Assembly: GCA_963728925.1 (NCBI GenBank)
Contig: CAVSMB010000014.1
Location: 124,001 to 188,000 of the forward strand
Length of the DNA: 64,000 nt
Direction: 5' to 3'
Origin: JBBPZA01 sp963728925
GTDB lineage: Bacteria > Actinomycetota > Thermoleophilia > Solirubrobacterales > Solirubrobacteraceae
In this document: in pieces, positions 8,323 through 16,663 of the stretch
How the letters are laid out: each line of letters starts with the position of its first letter
How positions within the stretch are numbered: the first letter of the stretch is position 1
The notes under the pieces: model-generated
Seen by the model: only the letters and a program-made list of their open reading frames with translations
Told to the model about the DNA's origin: nothing
Databases searched by the model: none
Program-made: the position numbers and the translations under genes

Positions 8323-9225
8323 ATGCCTGAAGCGCACGACCTTGGACACCGCCGCGACGTCGCGTCCGACCTCGGGCAGCGGCGCGACGTCGCAGTGCCG
8401 CAGGGCACGCTCTCGCTCGCCGAGCGAGGGGAGGGCGAGCCGCTGCTCTTCGTCCACGGCCTGCTGGTCGACGGACGGCTGTGGCGCAAGGTCGTCCCGC
8501 GACTGGCCGGCGACGCCCGCTGTCTGGTCCCCGACCTGCCGCTCGGCTCGCACCGCACCGCGATGCAGGCCGACGCCGACCTCAGCCCGGCCGGCCTCGC
8601 GCGCCTGCTCGTCGACCTGCTCGACGCGCTCGGGCTCGAGCGCGTCACGCTGGTCGGCAACGACACCGGCGGGGCGCTGTGCCAGCTCGTGGCCACCGCG
8701 CATCCCGAGCGTGTCGGGCGCCTCGTGCTGACCTCGTGCGACGCGTTCGAGAACTTCCCGCCGAAGGCCTTCCGGCCGCTCGTCAAGGCGGCGAGGGTCC
8801 CGGGCGCGCTGCGCGCGATCCTCGAGGTGACCAAGCTGCCGGGGGTGGCGAGCTCGCCTGCGGGCTTCGGGTGGCTCGCGAAGCACGGGATCCCCGCGGA
8901 GCTCACCGGCGACTGGATGGCGCCGGCGCTCGCCGACACCGCGGTGCGGCGCGACCTCGCCAAGGCGATGCGCGACATCTCGCCGGCGGTCACCCTCGAC
9001 GCGGCGGCCGGGCTGGCGGCCTTCAAGGCCCCGGCGCTGCTCGCGTGGGCGCGTGAGGACCGCTTCTTCCCCTTCGCGCACGCCGAGCGCCTCGCGGCGA
9101 TCCTTCCCGACAGCCGCCTGGTCGCGATCGAGGACAGCTACAGCTTCGTCCCGGAGGACCGGCCCGATGCGCTCGCCGACGCGATCGGCTCGTTCGTAGC
9201 CGAGGAGCAGCGCGCCGCGGCCTGA
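8323..9225 (+). CDS. Alpha/beta hydrolase with aspartate nucleophile
   Basis: Alpha/beta-hydrolase fold protein of 300 residues. The oxyanion-hole segment LLFVHGLLVDG and the nucleophile elbow LVGNDTGGALC are clear. The elbow carries Asp in the nucleophile position (G-N-D-T-G), as in haloalkane dehalogenases and epoxide hydrolases, not Ser. A late acid is available in LAWAREDRFFP. At the place of the catalytic His the sequence reads DSYSFVPEDRP, with no His, so activity is uncertain. Start ATG has GGAGG six bases upstream (8312-8316). Likely controlled by the divergent TetR protein, which would fit a detoxifying role; substrate unknown. Confidence 0.85.
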   Translation: MPEAHDLGHRRDVASDLGQRRDVAVPQGTLSLAERGEGEPLLFVHGLLVDGRLWRKVVPRLAGDARCLVPDLPLGSHRTAMQADADLSPAGLARLLVDLLDALGLERVTLVGNDTGGALCQLVATAHPERVGRLVLTSCDAFENFPPKAFRPLVKAARVPGALRAILEVTKLPGVASSPAGFGWLAKHGIPAELTGDWMAPALADTAVRRDLAKAMRDISPAVTLDAAAGLAAFKAPALLAWAREDRFFPFAHAERLAAILPDSRLVAIEDSYSFVPEDRPDALADAIGSFVAEEQRAAA

Positions 9226-9233
9226 GGCTGCGG

Positions 9234-10271
9234 TCAGTGCCCGATGGGCTCTGCGCGGGAGGCGGCGACGGTCGCGTCCAGCGTCTCGCGGGCCGAGCTC
9301 GCGGGGCGCCAGCGCAGTTCGCGCCGCGCTTTGGCCGTGTCCATGATCACGGGTACCCGCACCGCGTGGAGCCACTGGAGCACGGCCGGCACGAGCGGCG
9401 CGCGGTCGACGACCTCGGCGGCGACCTCCGCGGCGAGCTCGGGCACGGACACCGAGTACCAGCCCATGGCGTCGGCGAGGTCGGACATCGTGATCTCGCC
9501 CGGTCCGGCGAGGTTGTAGGCGCCGGGGCGTCCTCGCCCGAGCACGCCGGCGCGAAGCGCGGTCGCGACGTCGTCGTGGTGGACGAGCTGGAAGGGCACG
9601 CCCGGATCGGGGATCACCGGCTTGAGGATCGGCATCACGTCGAGCAGCCGCCGCACCGGGTCGGGCATGCGCTCGGAGAGCTGGACATAGGGGATCACGT
9701 CGATGAACGTCGTCGCCTCCGGACCCCCGACGATGCACGGACGGAACAGGTAGGCGTCGGTCTCCGAGTCGCGCACGAGGTCGGAGAGCAGCTCCTCGAG
9801 CTCGGCCTTGTGGGCCGAGTAATAGAGGCCCTCCGAGCCGCGCGGGGGCACGTCCTCGGTGAGCGGCAGCACGTTGTCCTCGTGGAATCCGTAAGCGGCG
9901 ACCGACGACGCATAGACCAGCCGCCGCGCGCCGGCCGCGAGCGTCGCCTCGAAGACGTTGCGCGATCCCTCGACGTTGATGCTGTGGCTCTCCTCGAGGC
10001 TGCCGAGGATGATGAACGCGAGGTGGACGACCACGTCGGCGTCCTCGACGAGTCCCTCGACCGAGTCGCGATCGAGCACGTCGCCCTGGCGGTACTCGGT
10101 CTTGCGCCAGCCCTCGGCGGCCGGGTCGAAGGGGCGCCGGGCCATGCCGACGATGCGAACGACGTCGCGTGAGCGCTCGAGCGCGCGGATGAAAGGCTTG
10201 CCGATGTCGCCGGTCGGCCCGGTCACCGCGACGGTCAGGCGCTTCGGCGGCTGCGTGCGGGCCGGTGGCAT
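9234..10271 (-). CDS. NAD-dependent epimerase/dehydratase family protein (extended SDR)
   Basis: Extended short-chain dehydrogenase/reductase, 345 residues. Cofactor motif VTGPTGDIGKPFIRA (TGxxGxxG) at residues about 15-28 and the catalytic YYSAHKAE (YxxxK) with the upstream VYASSVAAYG serine strand are intact. VVHLAFIILG marks the strand 4 region. The substrate (nucleotide sugar or other) cannot be assigned. Convergent with the alpha/beta hydrolase, with 8 bases between the stops. Confidence 0.85.
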   Translation of the reverse strand: MPPARTQPPKRLTVAVTGPTGDIGKPFIRALERSRDVVRIVGMARRPFDPAAEGWRKTEYRQGDVLDRDSVEGLVEDADVVVHLAFIILGSLEESHSINVEGSRNVFEATLAAGARRLVYASSVAAYGFHEDNVLPLTEDVPPRGSEGLYYSAHKAELEELLSDLVRDSETDAYLFRPCIVGGPEATTFIDVIPYVQLSERMPDPVRRLLDVMPILKPVIPDPGVPFQLVHHDDVATALRAGVLGRGRPGAYNLAGPGEITMSDLADAMGWYSVSVPELAAEVAAEVVDRAPLVPAVLQWLHAVRVPVIMDTAKARRELRWRPASSARETLDATVAASRAEPIGH

Positions 10272-10319
10272 ACTGCCCTTCCTATCGCACGCCGCGGGCT
10301 GCGCGCAAGGGGGCGAGGG

Positions 10320-11111
10320 TCAGCCGTCGCGCTGGACGGTCCGGCGTTCGCAGCTGCGCAGGACGTCCAGCGGGTCGGCGGTCATCGTGTCGCGGCCGGC
10401 GCCGCAGCGCACCACGTCGGCCGAGCCGTCGACCGTGTCGATCACGTCGTCGCCGCGGCCGGCGGCGATCGTGTCGCGCCCGGCCCCGCCGCGGACCTTG
10501 TCGTCGCCCGGCCCGCCGCGGATCACGTCGCTCCCCGCGCCGCCCTCGAGCACCGAGCCCTGACCCCGATCGGCCAAGCGGTCGTCGCCCAGCCCGCCGC
10601 GCAGCGTCGCGCCGGCGCCGTCGGCGCGCAGCTCGTCGTCGCCCGCGCCGCCCTCGGCGACGTCGGCGCCGGTCCCGGCGTAGATCACGTCGGGACCCGC
10701 GTCGCCGGCGAGCCGGTCGTCGCCCGGCTGCCCGTAGAGGGTGTCGGCGCCGGAGCCGCCGCTCACCGTGTCGTCGCCGGGACCGGCGTACGTCGCGTCG
10801 TCGCCGCTGTCGAGCGCGACGTCGTCGTCGCCCGTCCCGCCGATGACGAGGTCGAGCCCCGGTCCACCGGTGACCCGGTCCGCGCCCGGGCCGGCCTCCA
10901 GGTAGTCGTTGCCGCGCAGCCCGGCCAGCGTGTCCGCCCCGTCCTCGCCGAAGAGCTGGTCGGGTCCCCGCGTCCCGGTCAGCGTGTCGGGCCCCGCGGT
11001 GCCGACGAGCGCGTTGGCGAGCGCCGGACCGGCGGCCATCGCGGCGAGGAGGACCGTCGCGGCGAGCATGGTGGCGCTGCGTCGCACCTCGCTCGGCAGC
11101 GACGGCGTCAT
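10320..11111 (-). CDS. Secreted RTX (hemolysin-type calcium-binding repeat) protein
   Basis: 263-residue protein with an N-terminal signal peptide (hydrophobic core ATVLLAAMAAGPALA) and a body built almost entirely of GGxGxDxLx nonapeptide repeats (for example GGSGADTLYGQPGDDRLAGD), which bind Ca2+ in parallel beta-roll structures. No enzymatic domain is visible. A C-terminal CGAGRDT...RSCERR segment, with two Cys, is typical of actinobacterial versions. The ATG overlaps the stop of the NUDIX gene (ATGA), so the two are translationally coupled. Role probably at the cell surface; precise function unknown. Confidence 0.85.
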   Translation of the reverse strand: MTPSLPSEVRRSATMLAATVLLAAMAAGPALANALVGTAGPDTLTGTRGPDQLFGEDGADTLAGLRGNDYLEAGPGADRVTGGPGLDLVIGGTGDDDVALDSGDDATYAGPGDDTVSGGSGADTLYGQPGDDRLAGDAGPDVIYAGTGADVAEGGAGDDELRADGAGATLRGGLGDDRLADRGQGSVLEGGAGSDVIRGGPGDDKVRGGAGRDTIAAGRGDDVIDTVDGSADVVRCGAGRDTMTADPLDVLRSCERRTVQRDG

Positions 11112-11746
11112 GGCGTCGCCTCGTACCCGGGGTCGCCCGGCAGCACGATGCGGGCCTCCTCGCCCGTGCCTACCACGCGCGGCTCGACGGGGCGCACCTC
11201 GGTGGTGACGGCGTACTCCAGGAGCGCGCGCGCGGACGCGAAGGCGGCGAGCTGCTCGAGCTGCTTGATGGTGGGGAAGACGAGCAGGATGTCGCCGCGC
11301 TGGTGGGCGGCGAGCGCGTCGGAGGGGCAGTACCACGTCGCGTCGACGCACTCCTCGCCGTCGACGTGCGGCTCGATGCCTCCAGGCGCCTCGGCGAGGA
11401 AGAAGTGCGTGTCGAAGCGGATCCGCACGACGGCGGGCGTGATCCAGCGCGAGAACTTGACGAGCGACGCGGGCCCCGCGGGCAGGGCGATGCCGGTCTC
11501 CTCCTCGAGCTCGCGCAGCGCGGTGGCGCGGTGTACGGCGTCGCCGTCCCCCTCGCCGGCGCGGACGGCGCCGCCGGGGAAGACCCACGCGCCGCCCATG
11601 AAGCGCAGGGCCGGGCTGCGCTTGGCCAGCAGAACCTCGAGCGCGTCGGCGCCTCCGCGCAGGAGGATCACCGTCGCGGCCTGGCGTGGCGTCGTCGGGT
11701 CGCCGTGATTGAGCTCCTCCCCGGGGCCGGGCCGTGGAACGGTCAT
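11108..11746 (-). CDS. NUDIX hydrolase (NUDT7/NUDT19-like)
   Basis: 212-residue NUDIX protein. The NUDIX box is present with a small insertion after the first Glu (GGAVRAGEGDGD, then HRATALRELEEETGI), an arrangement seen in the CoA-pyrophosphatase-like NUDT7/19 group. The segment FMGGAWVFPGG precedes it. The CoA-like substrate is a family-based guess. ATG at 11746 chosen because residues upstream of it are Arg-rich and unlike the family; the long upstream frame is antisense to the rubredoxin region. Overlaps the RTX gene by 4 bases. Confidence 0.85.
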   Translation of the reverse strand: MTVPRPGPGEELNHGDPTTPRQAATVILLRGGADALEVLLAKRSPALRFMGGAWVFPGGAVRAGEGDGDAVHRATALRELEEETGIALPAGPASLVKFSRWITPAVVRIRFDTHFFLAEAPGGIEPHVDGEECVDATWYCPSDALAAHQRGDILLVFPTIKQLEQLAAFASARALLEYAVTTEVRPVEPRVVGTGEEARIVLPGDPGYEATP

Positions 11747-11855
11747 CGCGGCTCGACGATACCTCGCACGAAGATCTCCGCGCCGCGCCCGTGGCGCCGG
11801 CGCCGACGGATCTCCGCGTCGCGACCGCTCGGCTCGCGTGGGTAAGCTGGGACCC

Positions 11856-12035
11856 ATGAGCACGACGACGGCCCAGCGCTGGATCTGCGAGTCCTGCGGG
11901 TTCATCTACGACCCCGAGGAAGGCGACCCCGACGGCGGGATCCCGCCCGGCACCGCGTTCACGGACATCCCGGACGGCTGGTTCTGTCCGGTGTGCGGGG
12001 CGCGCAAGCGCGACTTCACGCCGTACGAGGACTAG
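11856..12035 (+). CDS. Rubredoxin
   Basis: 59-residue rubredoxin. Two CxxC knuckles hold a single iron (ICESCGFIYDPEEGD and WFCPVCGARK), with the usual DPDGGIPPGTAFTDIPDGW core between. Acts as a small cytoplasmic electron carrier. It lies divergent from the NUDIX gene and just upstream of the GerW-like and hydrolase genes on the same strand, but its redox partner is not visible here. Confidence 0.95.
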   Translation: MSTTTAQRWICESCGFIYDPEEGDPDGGIPPGTAFTDIPDGWFCPVCGARKRDFTPYED

Positions 12036-12077
12036 GCGCTGGCCAAGGCGGGCAAGCAGCCGCCCCGCGACCGGCGG

Positions 12078-12449
12078 GTGCGCGGGCTGGGCCGCCTCGC
12101 GGCGCGGCTGAGCGGCGCAGCGCTCTGCTACGGCGAACCGGTCGAGAGCAACGGTCGCATGGTGATCCCCGTCGCGCGGGTCCGCCTCATCGGCGGGGGC
12201 GGCGGGCAGCTCGCCGGCCCGGCCGAAGGCGAGGGCGGCGGCGGCTTCGTCGGCGCGCGGCCCGTGGGCTTCGTGGAGGTGGGCCCCGAAGGCTCGCGCT
12301 TCCATCCCATCCGGGAGCCGGGCGAGCCCTCCCGCAGGATCGTCGGCGCGCTCGCCGTGGCCGCCCCGGCCGTGGCGGTGGCCCTGCGCATCCGGTCGGG
12401 CCTGCGCGGACGCGGTCGCCCGCGGCAGCTGCCACGGGGACGGCGATGA
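12078..12449 (+). CDS. GerW/YtfJ-family protein
   Basis: Short protein (about 123 residues) with the hallmarks of the GerW (sporulation protein YtfJ) family: YGEPVESNGRMVIPVARVR near the N-terminus, glycine-rich loops, then GARPVGFVEVGPEGSRF. A hydrophobic segment (GALAVAAPAVAVAL) near the C-terminus may anchor it to the membrane. The GTG at 12078 is the first normal start, but similarity-like sequence begins at 12039 (LAKAGKQPPRD), so a CTG start right after the rubredoxin stop is possible. The stop overlaps the next ATG (ATGA). In non-sporulating actinobacteria the role of this family is not known to me. Confidence 0.75.
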   Translation: MRGLGRLAARLSGAALCYGEPVESNGRMVIPVARVRLIGGGGGQLAGPAEGEGGGGFVGARPVGFVEVGPEGSRFHPIREPGEPSRRIVGALAVAAPAVAVALRIRSGLRGRGRPRQLPRGRR

Positions 12450-13699
12450 CCGCGGGCCCGGCGACCGGTCGCCTCGCCGTCGAGGCCGAGCCCGAGCAGC
12501 TCGGCTTCGACGCGGCGCGCCTCGAGCGCATCGACCGCCACTTCGGCCGCTACGTCGAGGACGGGCGCCTGCCCGGCTGGCTGGTCGCCGTTGCGCGCCG
12601 GGGGCGCATCGCCCACGTCGCGGCGGGAGGCCTGCGGGACGTCGAGGCCGGCGAGCCGGCGCGCGAGGACACCGTCTGGCGCATCTACTCGATGACCAAG
12701 CCGATCGTCTCGGTGGCGGCCATGATGCTGTGGGAGGAGGGGGCCTTCGAGCTCAAGGACCCGGTGTCACGATGGATCCCCGCCTTCGCCGAGTCGCGCG
12801 CGTGGACCGGAGGCTCCTCGCTCAAGCCGGTGACCGAGCCGCTCACCGAGCCGCTGCGCATGTGGCACCTGCTGACGCACACGGCGGGGCTGACCTACGG
12901 CTTCCACTACAACCATCCGGTCGACGCGATCTACCGGGCCGGCGGCTTCGAGTGGGGTACGCCGCCGGGCCTCGACCTCGAGGCGTGCTGCGAGGCGTGG
13001 GCGGGGATGCCGCTGCTCTTCCAGCCCGGCCGCGAGTGGAACTACTCCGTGGCCACCGACGTGCTCGGGAGGGTGGTCGAGGTGATCGCCGGCAGCCCTC
13101 TGGACGAGGTGCTGGCGGAGCGCGTGCTCGGCCCGCTCGGCATGGAGGAGACGGGCTTCTTCGCGGACGAGGGGCTCGCTCCCCGTCTCGCCGCGCTCTA
13201 CTCGCCCGACCCGGCGACGGGGGTCGCGGTGCGCAACGACGGCATCGGCGCGAGCGCCCTTCGCCGCCCGGACTGCCTCTCGGGCGGCGGCGGGCTGGTC
13301 TCGACGGCGGCGGACTACCACCGCTTCGCCCGGATGCTGCTGGGCGCCGGGGAACTCGAGGGCACGCGCGTGCTCGGCACGCGGACCCTGCGCTACATGG
13401 GCGCCAACCACCTGCCCGGCGGCGCCGACCTCGAGCAGGTCGGCCGGCCGCTGTTCTCCGAGACGACGTTCGACGGCGTGGGCTTCGGCCTGGGCTTCTC
13501 GGTGCTCCTGGACCCCGTCGCCAACAAGGTCCCCGGCTCGCCCGGTGAGCTGGCGTGGGGCGGTGCGGCGAGCACCGCGTTCTGGGTCGATCCCGCGGAA
13601 GGCATCAGCGCGCTCTTCTTCACACAGCTGCTGCCGTCGAGCTCCTACCCGCTGCGCTCCCAGCTCCGCCAGCTCGTGTACCAGGCGCTGGTCGACTGA
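12446..13699 (+). CDS. Serine hydrolase of the beta-lactamase / class C family
   Basis: 417-residue serine hydrolase (beta-lactamase/EstB/DD-peptidase-like fold). The active-site SxxK motif is YSMTKP near residue 76, with a Tyr in the NYSVATD segment as the probable general base and HLLTHTAGLTYG as the conserved structural motif. LAWGGAAST near the end takes the place of the KTG-like motif. No signal peptide, so probably a cytoplasmic esterase rather than a secreted beta-lactamase. Translationally coupled to the GerW-like gene (ATGA). Its last 80 bases overlap the convergent bioA gene. Confidence 0.87.
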   Translation: MTAGPATGRLAVEAEPEQLGFDAARLERIDRHFGRYVEDGRLPGWLVAVARRGRIAHVAAGGLRDVEAGEPAREDTVWRIYSMTKPIVSVAAMMLWEEGAFELKDPVSRWIPAFAESRAWTGGSSLKPVTEPLTEPLRMWHLLTHTAGLTYGFHYNHPVDAIYRAGGFEWGTPPGLDLEACCEAWAGMPLLFQPGREWNYSVATDVLGRVVEVIAGSPLDEVLAERVLGPLGMEETGFFADEGLAPRLAALYSPDPATGVAVRNDGIGASALRRPDCLSGGGGLVSTAADYHRFARMLLGAGELEGTRVLGTRTLRYMGANHLPGGADLEQVGRPLFSETTFDGVGFGLGFSVLLDPVANKVPGSPGELAWGGAASTAFWVDPAEGISALFFTQLLPSSSYPLRSQLRQLVYQALVD

Positions 13700-14984
13700 T
13701 CCGCCCGGCGGTCGCCTCGGCGATCGCCTCGGCGGTGATCTCGACGAGCCGCCGCAGATCGCCATCGGCGATCGCCAGCGGCGGCATGAGCACCACGACG
13801 TCGCCCAGCGGGCGCACGATCGCCCCGCGCCGGCGCGCGGCGAGCGTCACGTGGTGGCCCATGCGGGCTTCCAGCGGGAAGCCCTCGAGCTCGATGCCGA
13901 CCATGAACCCGCACCGGCGCACCTCGGCGACACCGGGCTGCGGCGCGACCGAGCGGTCCAGCCACCGGTGCAGCGACGCGATCTTGCTCTGCAAGCGCGT
14001 GATCGTCGCCTCGCGCTCGAAGACCTCGAGCGTCGCCACGGCGGCGGCGCAGGCGAGCGGGTTGCCGGTGTAGGTGTGGCCGTGGAAGAACGTCTTGAAC
14101 TCGTGGAACTCGCCGAGGAAGCCCTCGTAGACCCGCTCGGTCGCGAGCGTGGCCGCGAGCGGCAGGTAGCCCCCGGTCAGGCCCTTGGCGACGCACAGCA
14201 GGTCGGGGCGCACGTCCTCCTGCTCGCACGCGAACATCGTGCCCGTCCGACCCAGGCCGGTCGCCACCTCGTCGCAGATGAGCAGCACGCCGTGCTCGTC
14301 GCACAGATCGCGCACGGCGCGCAGGTAGCCCGGCGGGTGCACGAGCATCCCCGCCGCCCCCTGCACGAGCGGCTCGACGACGACCGCGGCAATGCGCCCG
14401 CCGTGCTCGGAGAGGATCCGCTCGAGGTCGGCGGCATCGCCGGGCTCGGCCTGCCAGGCGTCGAAGAGCAGCGGGCGGTACATCTCGTGGAAGAGCGGGA
14501 TGCCGCCGACCGAGACCGAGCCCACGGTGTCCCCGTGGTAGGCGTCGCGCAGGCAGACGAAGCCGGTCCGCGCGTTCGCGCCGCGCAGCTGCCACCACTG
14601 GAAGGCCATCTTCAGCGCGACCTCGACGGCGGTCGACCCGCTGTCGGAGTAGAAGACCCGCGAGAGCCCGGGAGGCGCGACGGCGAGCAGCCGGCGCGCG
14701 AGCTCGATCGCCGGCTGGTGGGTCAGGCCCAGCATCGTCGAGTGCGCGACGCGGTCGAGCTGGCAGCGGACGGCGGCGTCGATGGCCGGGTGGCGATGGC
14801 CGTGCACGTTGCACCACAGCGAGGAGACACCATCGATGTAGGCGTTGCCCTCGGTGTCGTAGAGCGTCGTGCCCTGCGCGCGGTCGATGACGACAGGCGG
14901 CTCGTCGCGCTCCCACCCGCGTTGCTGGGTGAACGGATGCCACAGGAGCTCGCGATCCGCCGCGGCAAGCTCTTCGGTGGTCAC
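13620..14984 (-). CDS. bioA: Adenosylmethionine-8-amino-7-oxononanoate aminotransferase
   Basis: PLP-dependent class III aminotransferase catalysing the conversion of KAPA to DAPA in biotin synthesis, using S-adenosylmethionine as amino donor. BioA-type motifs are visible: LWHPFTQQ near the N-terminus, GVSSLWCNVHGHRHP, YSDSGSTAVEVALKM, the PLP-lysine segment CVAKGLTGGYLPL, ICDEVATGLGRTG, and FFHGHTYTGNPLAC. 454 residues. GTG at 14984 chosen as it gives the normal N-terminus. The frame has no stop until 13620, so its 3' end overlaps the serine hydrolase gene by 80 bases and the C-terminal about 30 residues (rich in Ala/Gly/Ser) are probably a non-essential extension. No other biotin genes are in the window. 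Confidence 0.88.
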   Translation of the reverse strand: MTTEELAAADRELLWHPFTQQRGWERDEPPVVIDRAQGTTLYDTEGNAYIDGVSSLWCNVHGHRHPAIDAAVRCQLDRVAHSTMLGLTHQPAIELARRLLAVAPPGLSRVFYSDSGSTAVEVALKMAFQWWQLRGANARTGFVCLRDAYHGDTVGSVSVGGIPLFHEMYRPLLFDAWQAEPGDAADLERILSEHGGRIAAVVVEPLVQGAAGMLVHPPGYLRAVRDLCDEHGVLLICDEVATGLGRTGTMFACEQEDVRPDLLCVAKGLTGGYLPLAATLATERVYEGFLGEFHEFKTFFHGHTYTGNPLACAAAVATLEVFEREATITRLQSKIASLHRWLDRSVAPQPGVAEVRRCGFMVGIELEGFPLEARMGHHVTLAARRRGAIVRPLGDVVVLMPPLAIADGDLRRLVEITAEAIAEATAGRISRPAPGTRAGGAGSAAGRSSTAAAV

Positions 14985-15469
14985 GTGGCCGAAGCTAGCG
15001 CCGGGGGCGGTCGGAACCGCGCGCATCGCCGACTCGCGCCTCCCCGACCACGACCCGACTGGGACCGCGACGATTCCGTCGAGGTCTCCGAGTTCTTCAC
15101 CCCCCGCGCCGCCGCGTTTCAGGCGTCCGATCCTTCCTTGCCTGCACAAGCGCGGCTCGATGGTCCGTTCTTGACGCTCGGCTCTGTGAGCCCGCCGCGC
15201 CCGGATCGCGATCAGCCGGGAGGATCGCGATCCCGCCGCTCCGGGAGGTCGCGGGCTCTCGGTGCTGGTATCACGCGGAAGGGCGGTCCGGACGTGATCG
15301 TGGTCCGGACGATGGCATCGCTGGGACCTACTCGGCCGGCTTGAGCGCCGACCGGCCAAAGCCGGGCTCGCGGACATCCCGACCCGAATGTGCTCGAACG
15401 GTCCGGGGGATCACACCACGCGAGGTTGAAGCTTCGCAATGCACTTACGCCGTGCCCAGTCAAGCCCGC
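14985..15469. other. Gene-free stretch upstream of bioA
   Basis: No coding frame with family-like sequence was seen on either strand. The stretch contains only Arg/Pro-rich shadow frames and marks the transition from the intact region to the mobile-element stack. Confidence 0.5.
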
Positions 15470-15587
15470 GGGGACTTCAACGACAACGACGCTGACACTG
15501 CGCACCTGGTCGGGATTCACGAGGAACTCACGGGCACAGGGGCGGGGTACAAGCACGGCGTCGAGGTGCTCAACAGGTCGGCCGTGG
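15470..15587 (+). pseudogene. Relic of a HEPN-type (RiboL-PSP-HEPN / MAE_28990-like) gene
   Basis: One frame reads GDFNDNDADTAHLVGIHEEL followed by GTGAGYKHGVEVLNRSAV. This resembles the N-terminal half of HEPN-domain proteins with the pattern LxxIHxxLTGTGxGRRxGVEVLNKSA, families linked to RNA cleavage and defence. The frame leaves the family at about 15587 and the helix with the catalytic RxxxxH is absent. A truncated remnant; identification is from recalled family patterns. Confidence 0.45.
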
Positions 15588-15885
15588 GGCACTTGGGCGT
15601 TCCTGCTTCGTCACCAGCGCGACAGCCGGCTCTGGGCGAGAACGCCCGAGGCGCGCGTGCACTCGATGCGCGCCGGCGAACTGTCGTTCCGAATATGCCT
15701 GCATTTGGGCGGCGGCCGCGCCCGGTGAGGTGCCGCTGGTCAACGGCGAATGGGAGTTCATCGCCGCGCGCAGCCCCGACGTCGCCGAGCGCGACCACCA
15801 CACCGCGCAGCGCGCCCGTGTCATCGATTCGCTGCTTCGTCACCCAGATGCCGCCGAGCCCGCCGGTCCCTGCCGCCGGCGGTAG
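15588..15885 (+). pseudogene. Unrecognised degraded coding region with a frameshift
   Basis: Two adjacent frames look protein-like and join end to end: frame A has AFLLRHQRDSRLWARTPEAR and VHSMRAGELSFRICLHL (to about 15710), and frame B has APGEVPLVNGEWEFIAARSP and DVAERDHHTAQRARVIDSLL, ending at TAG 15883-15885. A single frameshift near 15710-15720 would unite them. No family was recognised. Confidence 0.3.
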
Positions 15886-16033
15886 GGCCAACGCCCGGGC
15901 GCCGCTGAACAGGCGCCGCCTGTAGCGTCGCTAGGGGTGCAGCTCGTCCTCGACGACCTCGCGGCGACGATCGACGGTGCTCGCCAAGCGAGCTCCACGA
16001 CCCTCGGCGCGGTCGGCGCCCACGTCGTCGTCG

Positions 16034-16436
16034 CCACGAAGCTGTCGACGTCGACGACCAGCCGCCCTGCGCCGGGCCCGGCGCCCGCCTCCCACGCCCG
16101 CTTGAGCGCCTCGCCGAGCACCCGGTCAAGCTGGCGCACGTGCCCGAACGTGAACGCACGCAGGAACGTCCCCAGCGTCGACGGCGCGGCGACACGGTGC
16201 CCGACGACCGTCGCCGTTCGGCCCGAGCGCAACACGTCGCAGTCATCGATCGAGTCCGCCCCGAGCAGCATCGCCGAGACGAGCGTCATCACTTTCGAGC
16301 CAGCGTTGGCCGCCGCGACGCGTTCGCCGAGCCGCACGAAGCGATCCACGAGCGCCTCGAGCCCAAGCCGCGCGGCCAGCGTCACCGGCAGCACGATCCC
16401 CGCGTCGGCGACCGCCCGCTCATCGTCAAAGCGCAC
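16034..16436 (-). pseudogene. IS1380-type transposase, N-terminal fragment
   Basis: About 134 codons match the N-terminal part of IS1380-family transposases: RFDDERAVADAGIVLPVTLA, LLGADSIDDCDVLRSGRT, APSTLGTFLRAFTFGHVRQL, and the first catalytic Asp region VVDVDSFV. After that point the frame loses similarity and the rest of the DDE domain is missing. The group II intron ends about 35 bases upstream of this start, so the intron sits immediately 5' of the transposase frame. Confidence 0.7.
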
Positions 16437-16536
16437 CTCAACACCATCCAGTCCGACCGGCCCGCCACCAGTAGGGGTCGGAGGCGAGCCGCGGTGCCTC
16501 GCTTGCGCGAGGTCGTCTGCTCGCCCCCGCCCTCCG

Positions 16537-16568
16537 AACCGGTTACGTGGAATTCCACGTAACCGGTT
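16537..16568. repeat. Perfect 32-bp palindrome at the RIT/intron junction
   Basis: AACCGGTTACGTGGAA followed by its exact reverse complement. It lies at the outer side of the left RIT inverted repeat, overlapping the first bases of that repeat, and contains two AACCGG copies. The right end of the element has only one AACCGG, so 24 extra bases exist on the left. Confidence 0.9.
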
Positions 16569-16663
16569 GTATGTCCAGGACCCGGTTATGTTGAAGACGC
16601 GCTCGAAGAGCGAGGTTCTTCCTGCTCAGCACCATTTCTGCGGGTGATGCGTTCAACATAATC
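16563..16663 (+). repeat. RIT left terminal inverted repeat (101 bp)
   Basis: Inverted copy of 19847-19947 with 3 mismatches. Each arm itself holds an inverted pair of TTATGTTGAA about 80 bases apart and a CGCTC-GAA-GAGCG hairpin, likely recombinase binding sites. The inner end overlaps the stop of the third recombinase gene. Confidence 0.95.

Noticed and set aside
7669..9738. A single 689-codon minus-strand frame covering tetR and the hydrolase gene
   Set aside because: Only the last 200 codons look like a protein (TetR). The rest is antisense shadow of the alpha/beta hydrolase, whose sense frame has family motifs and a good ribosome binding site.
10320..10900. Repetitive DNA that could be mistaken for a CRISPR or tandem-repeat array
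   Set aside because: The repetition is at the protein level (RTX nonapeptides) with variable codons; there are no identical direct repeats with spacers. No CRISPR array was seen anywhere in the window.
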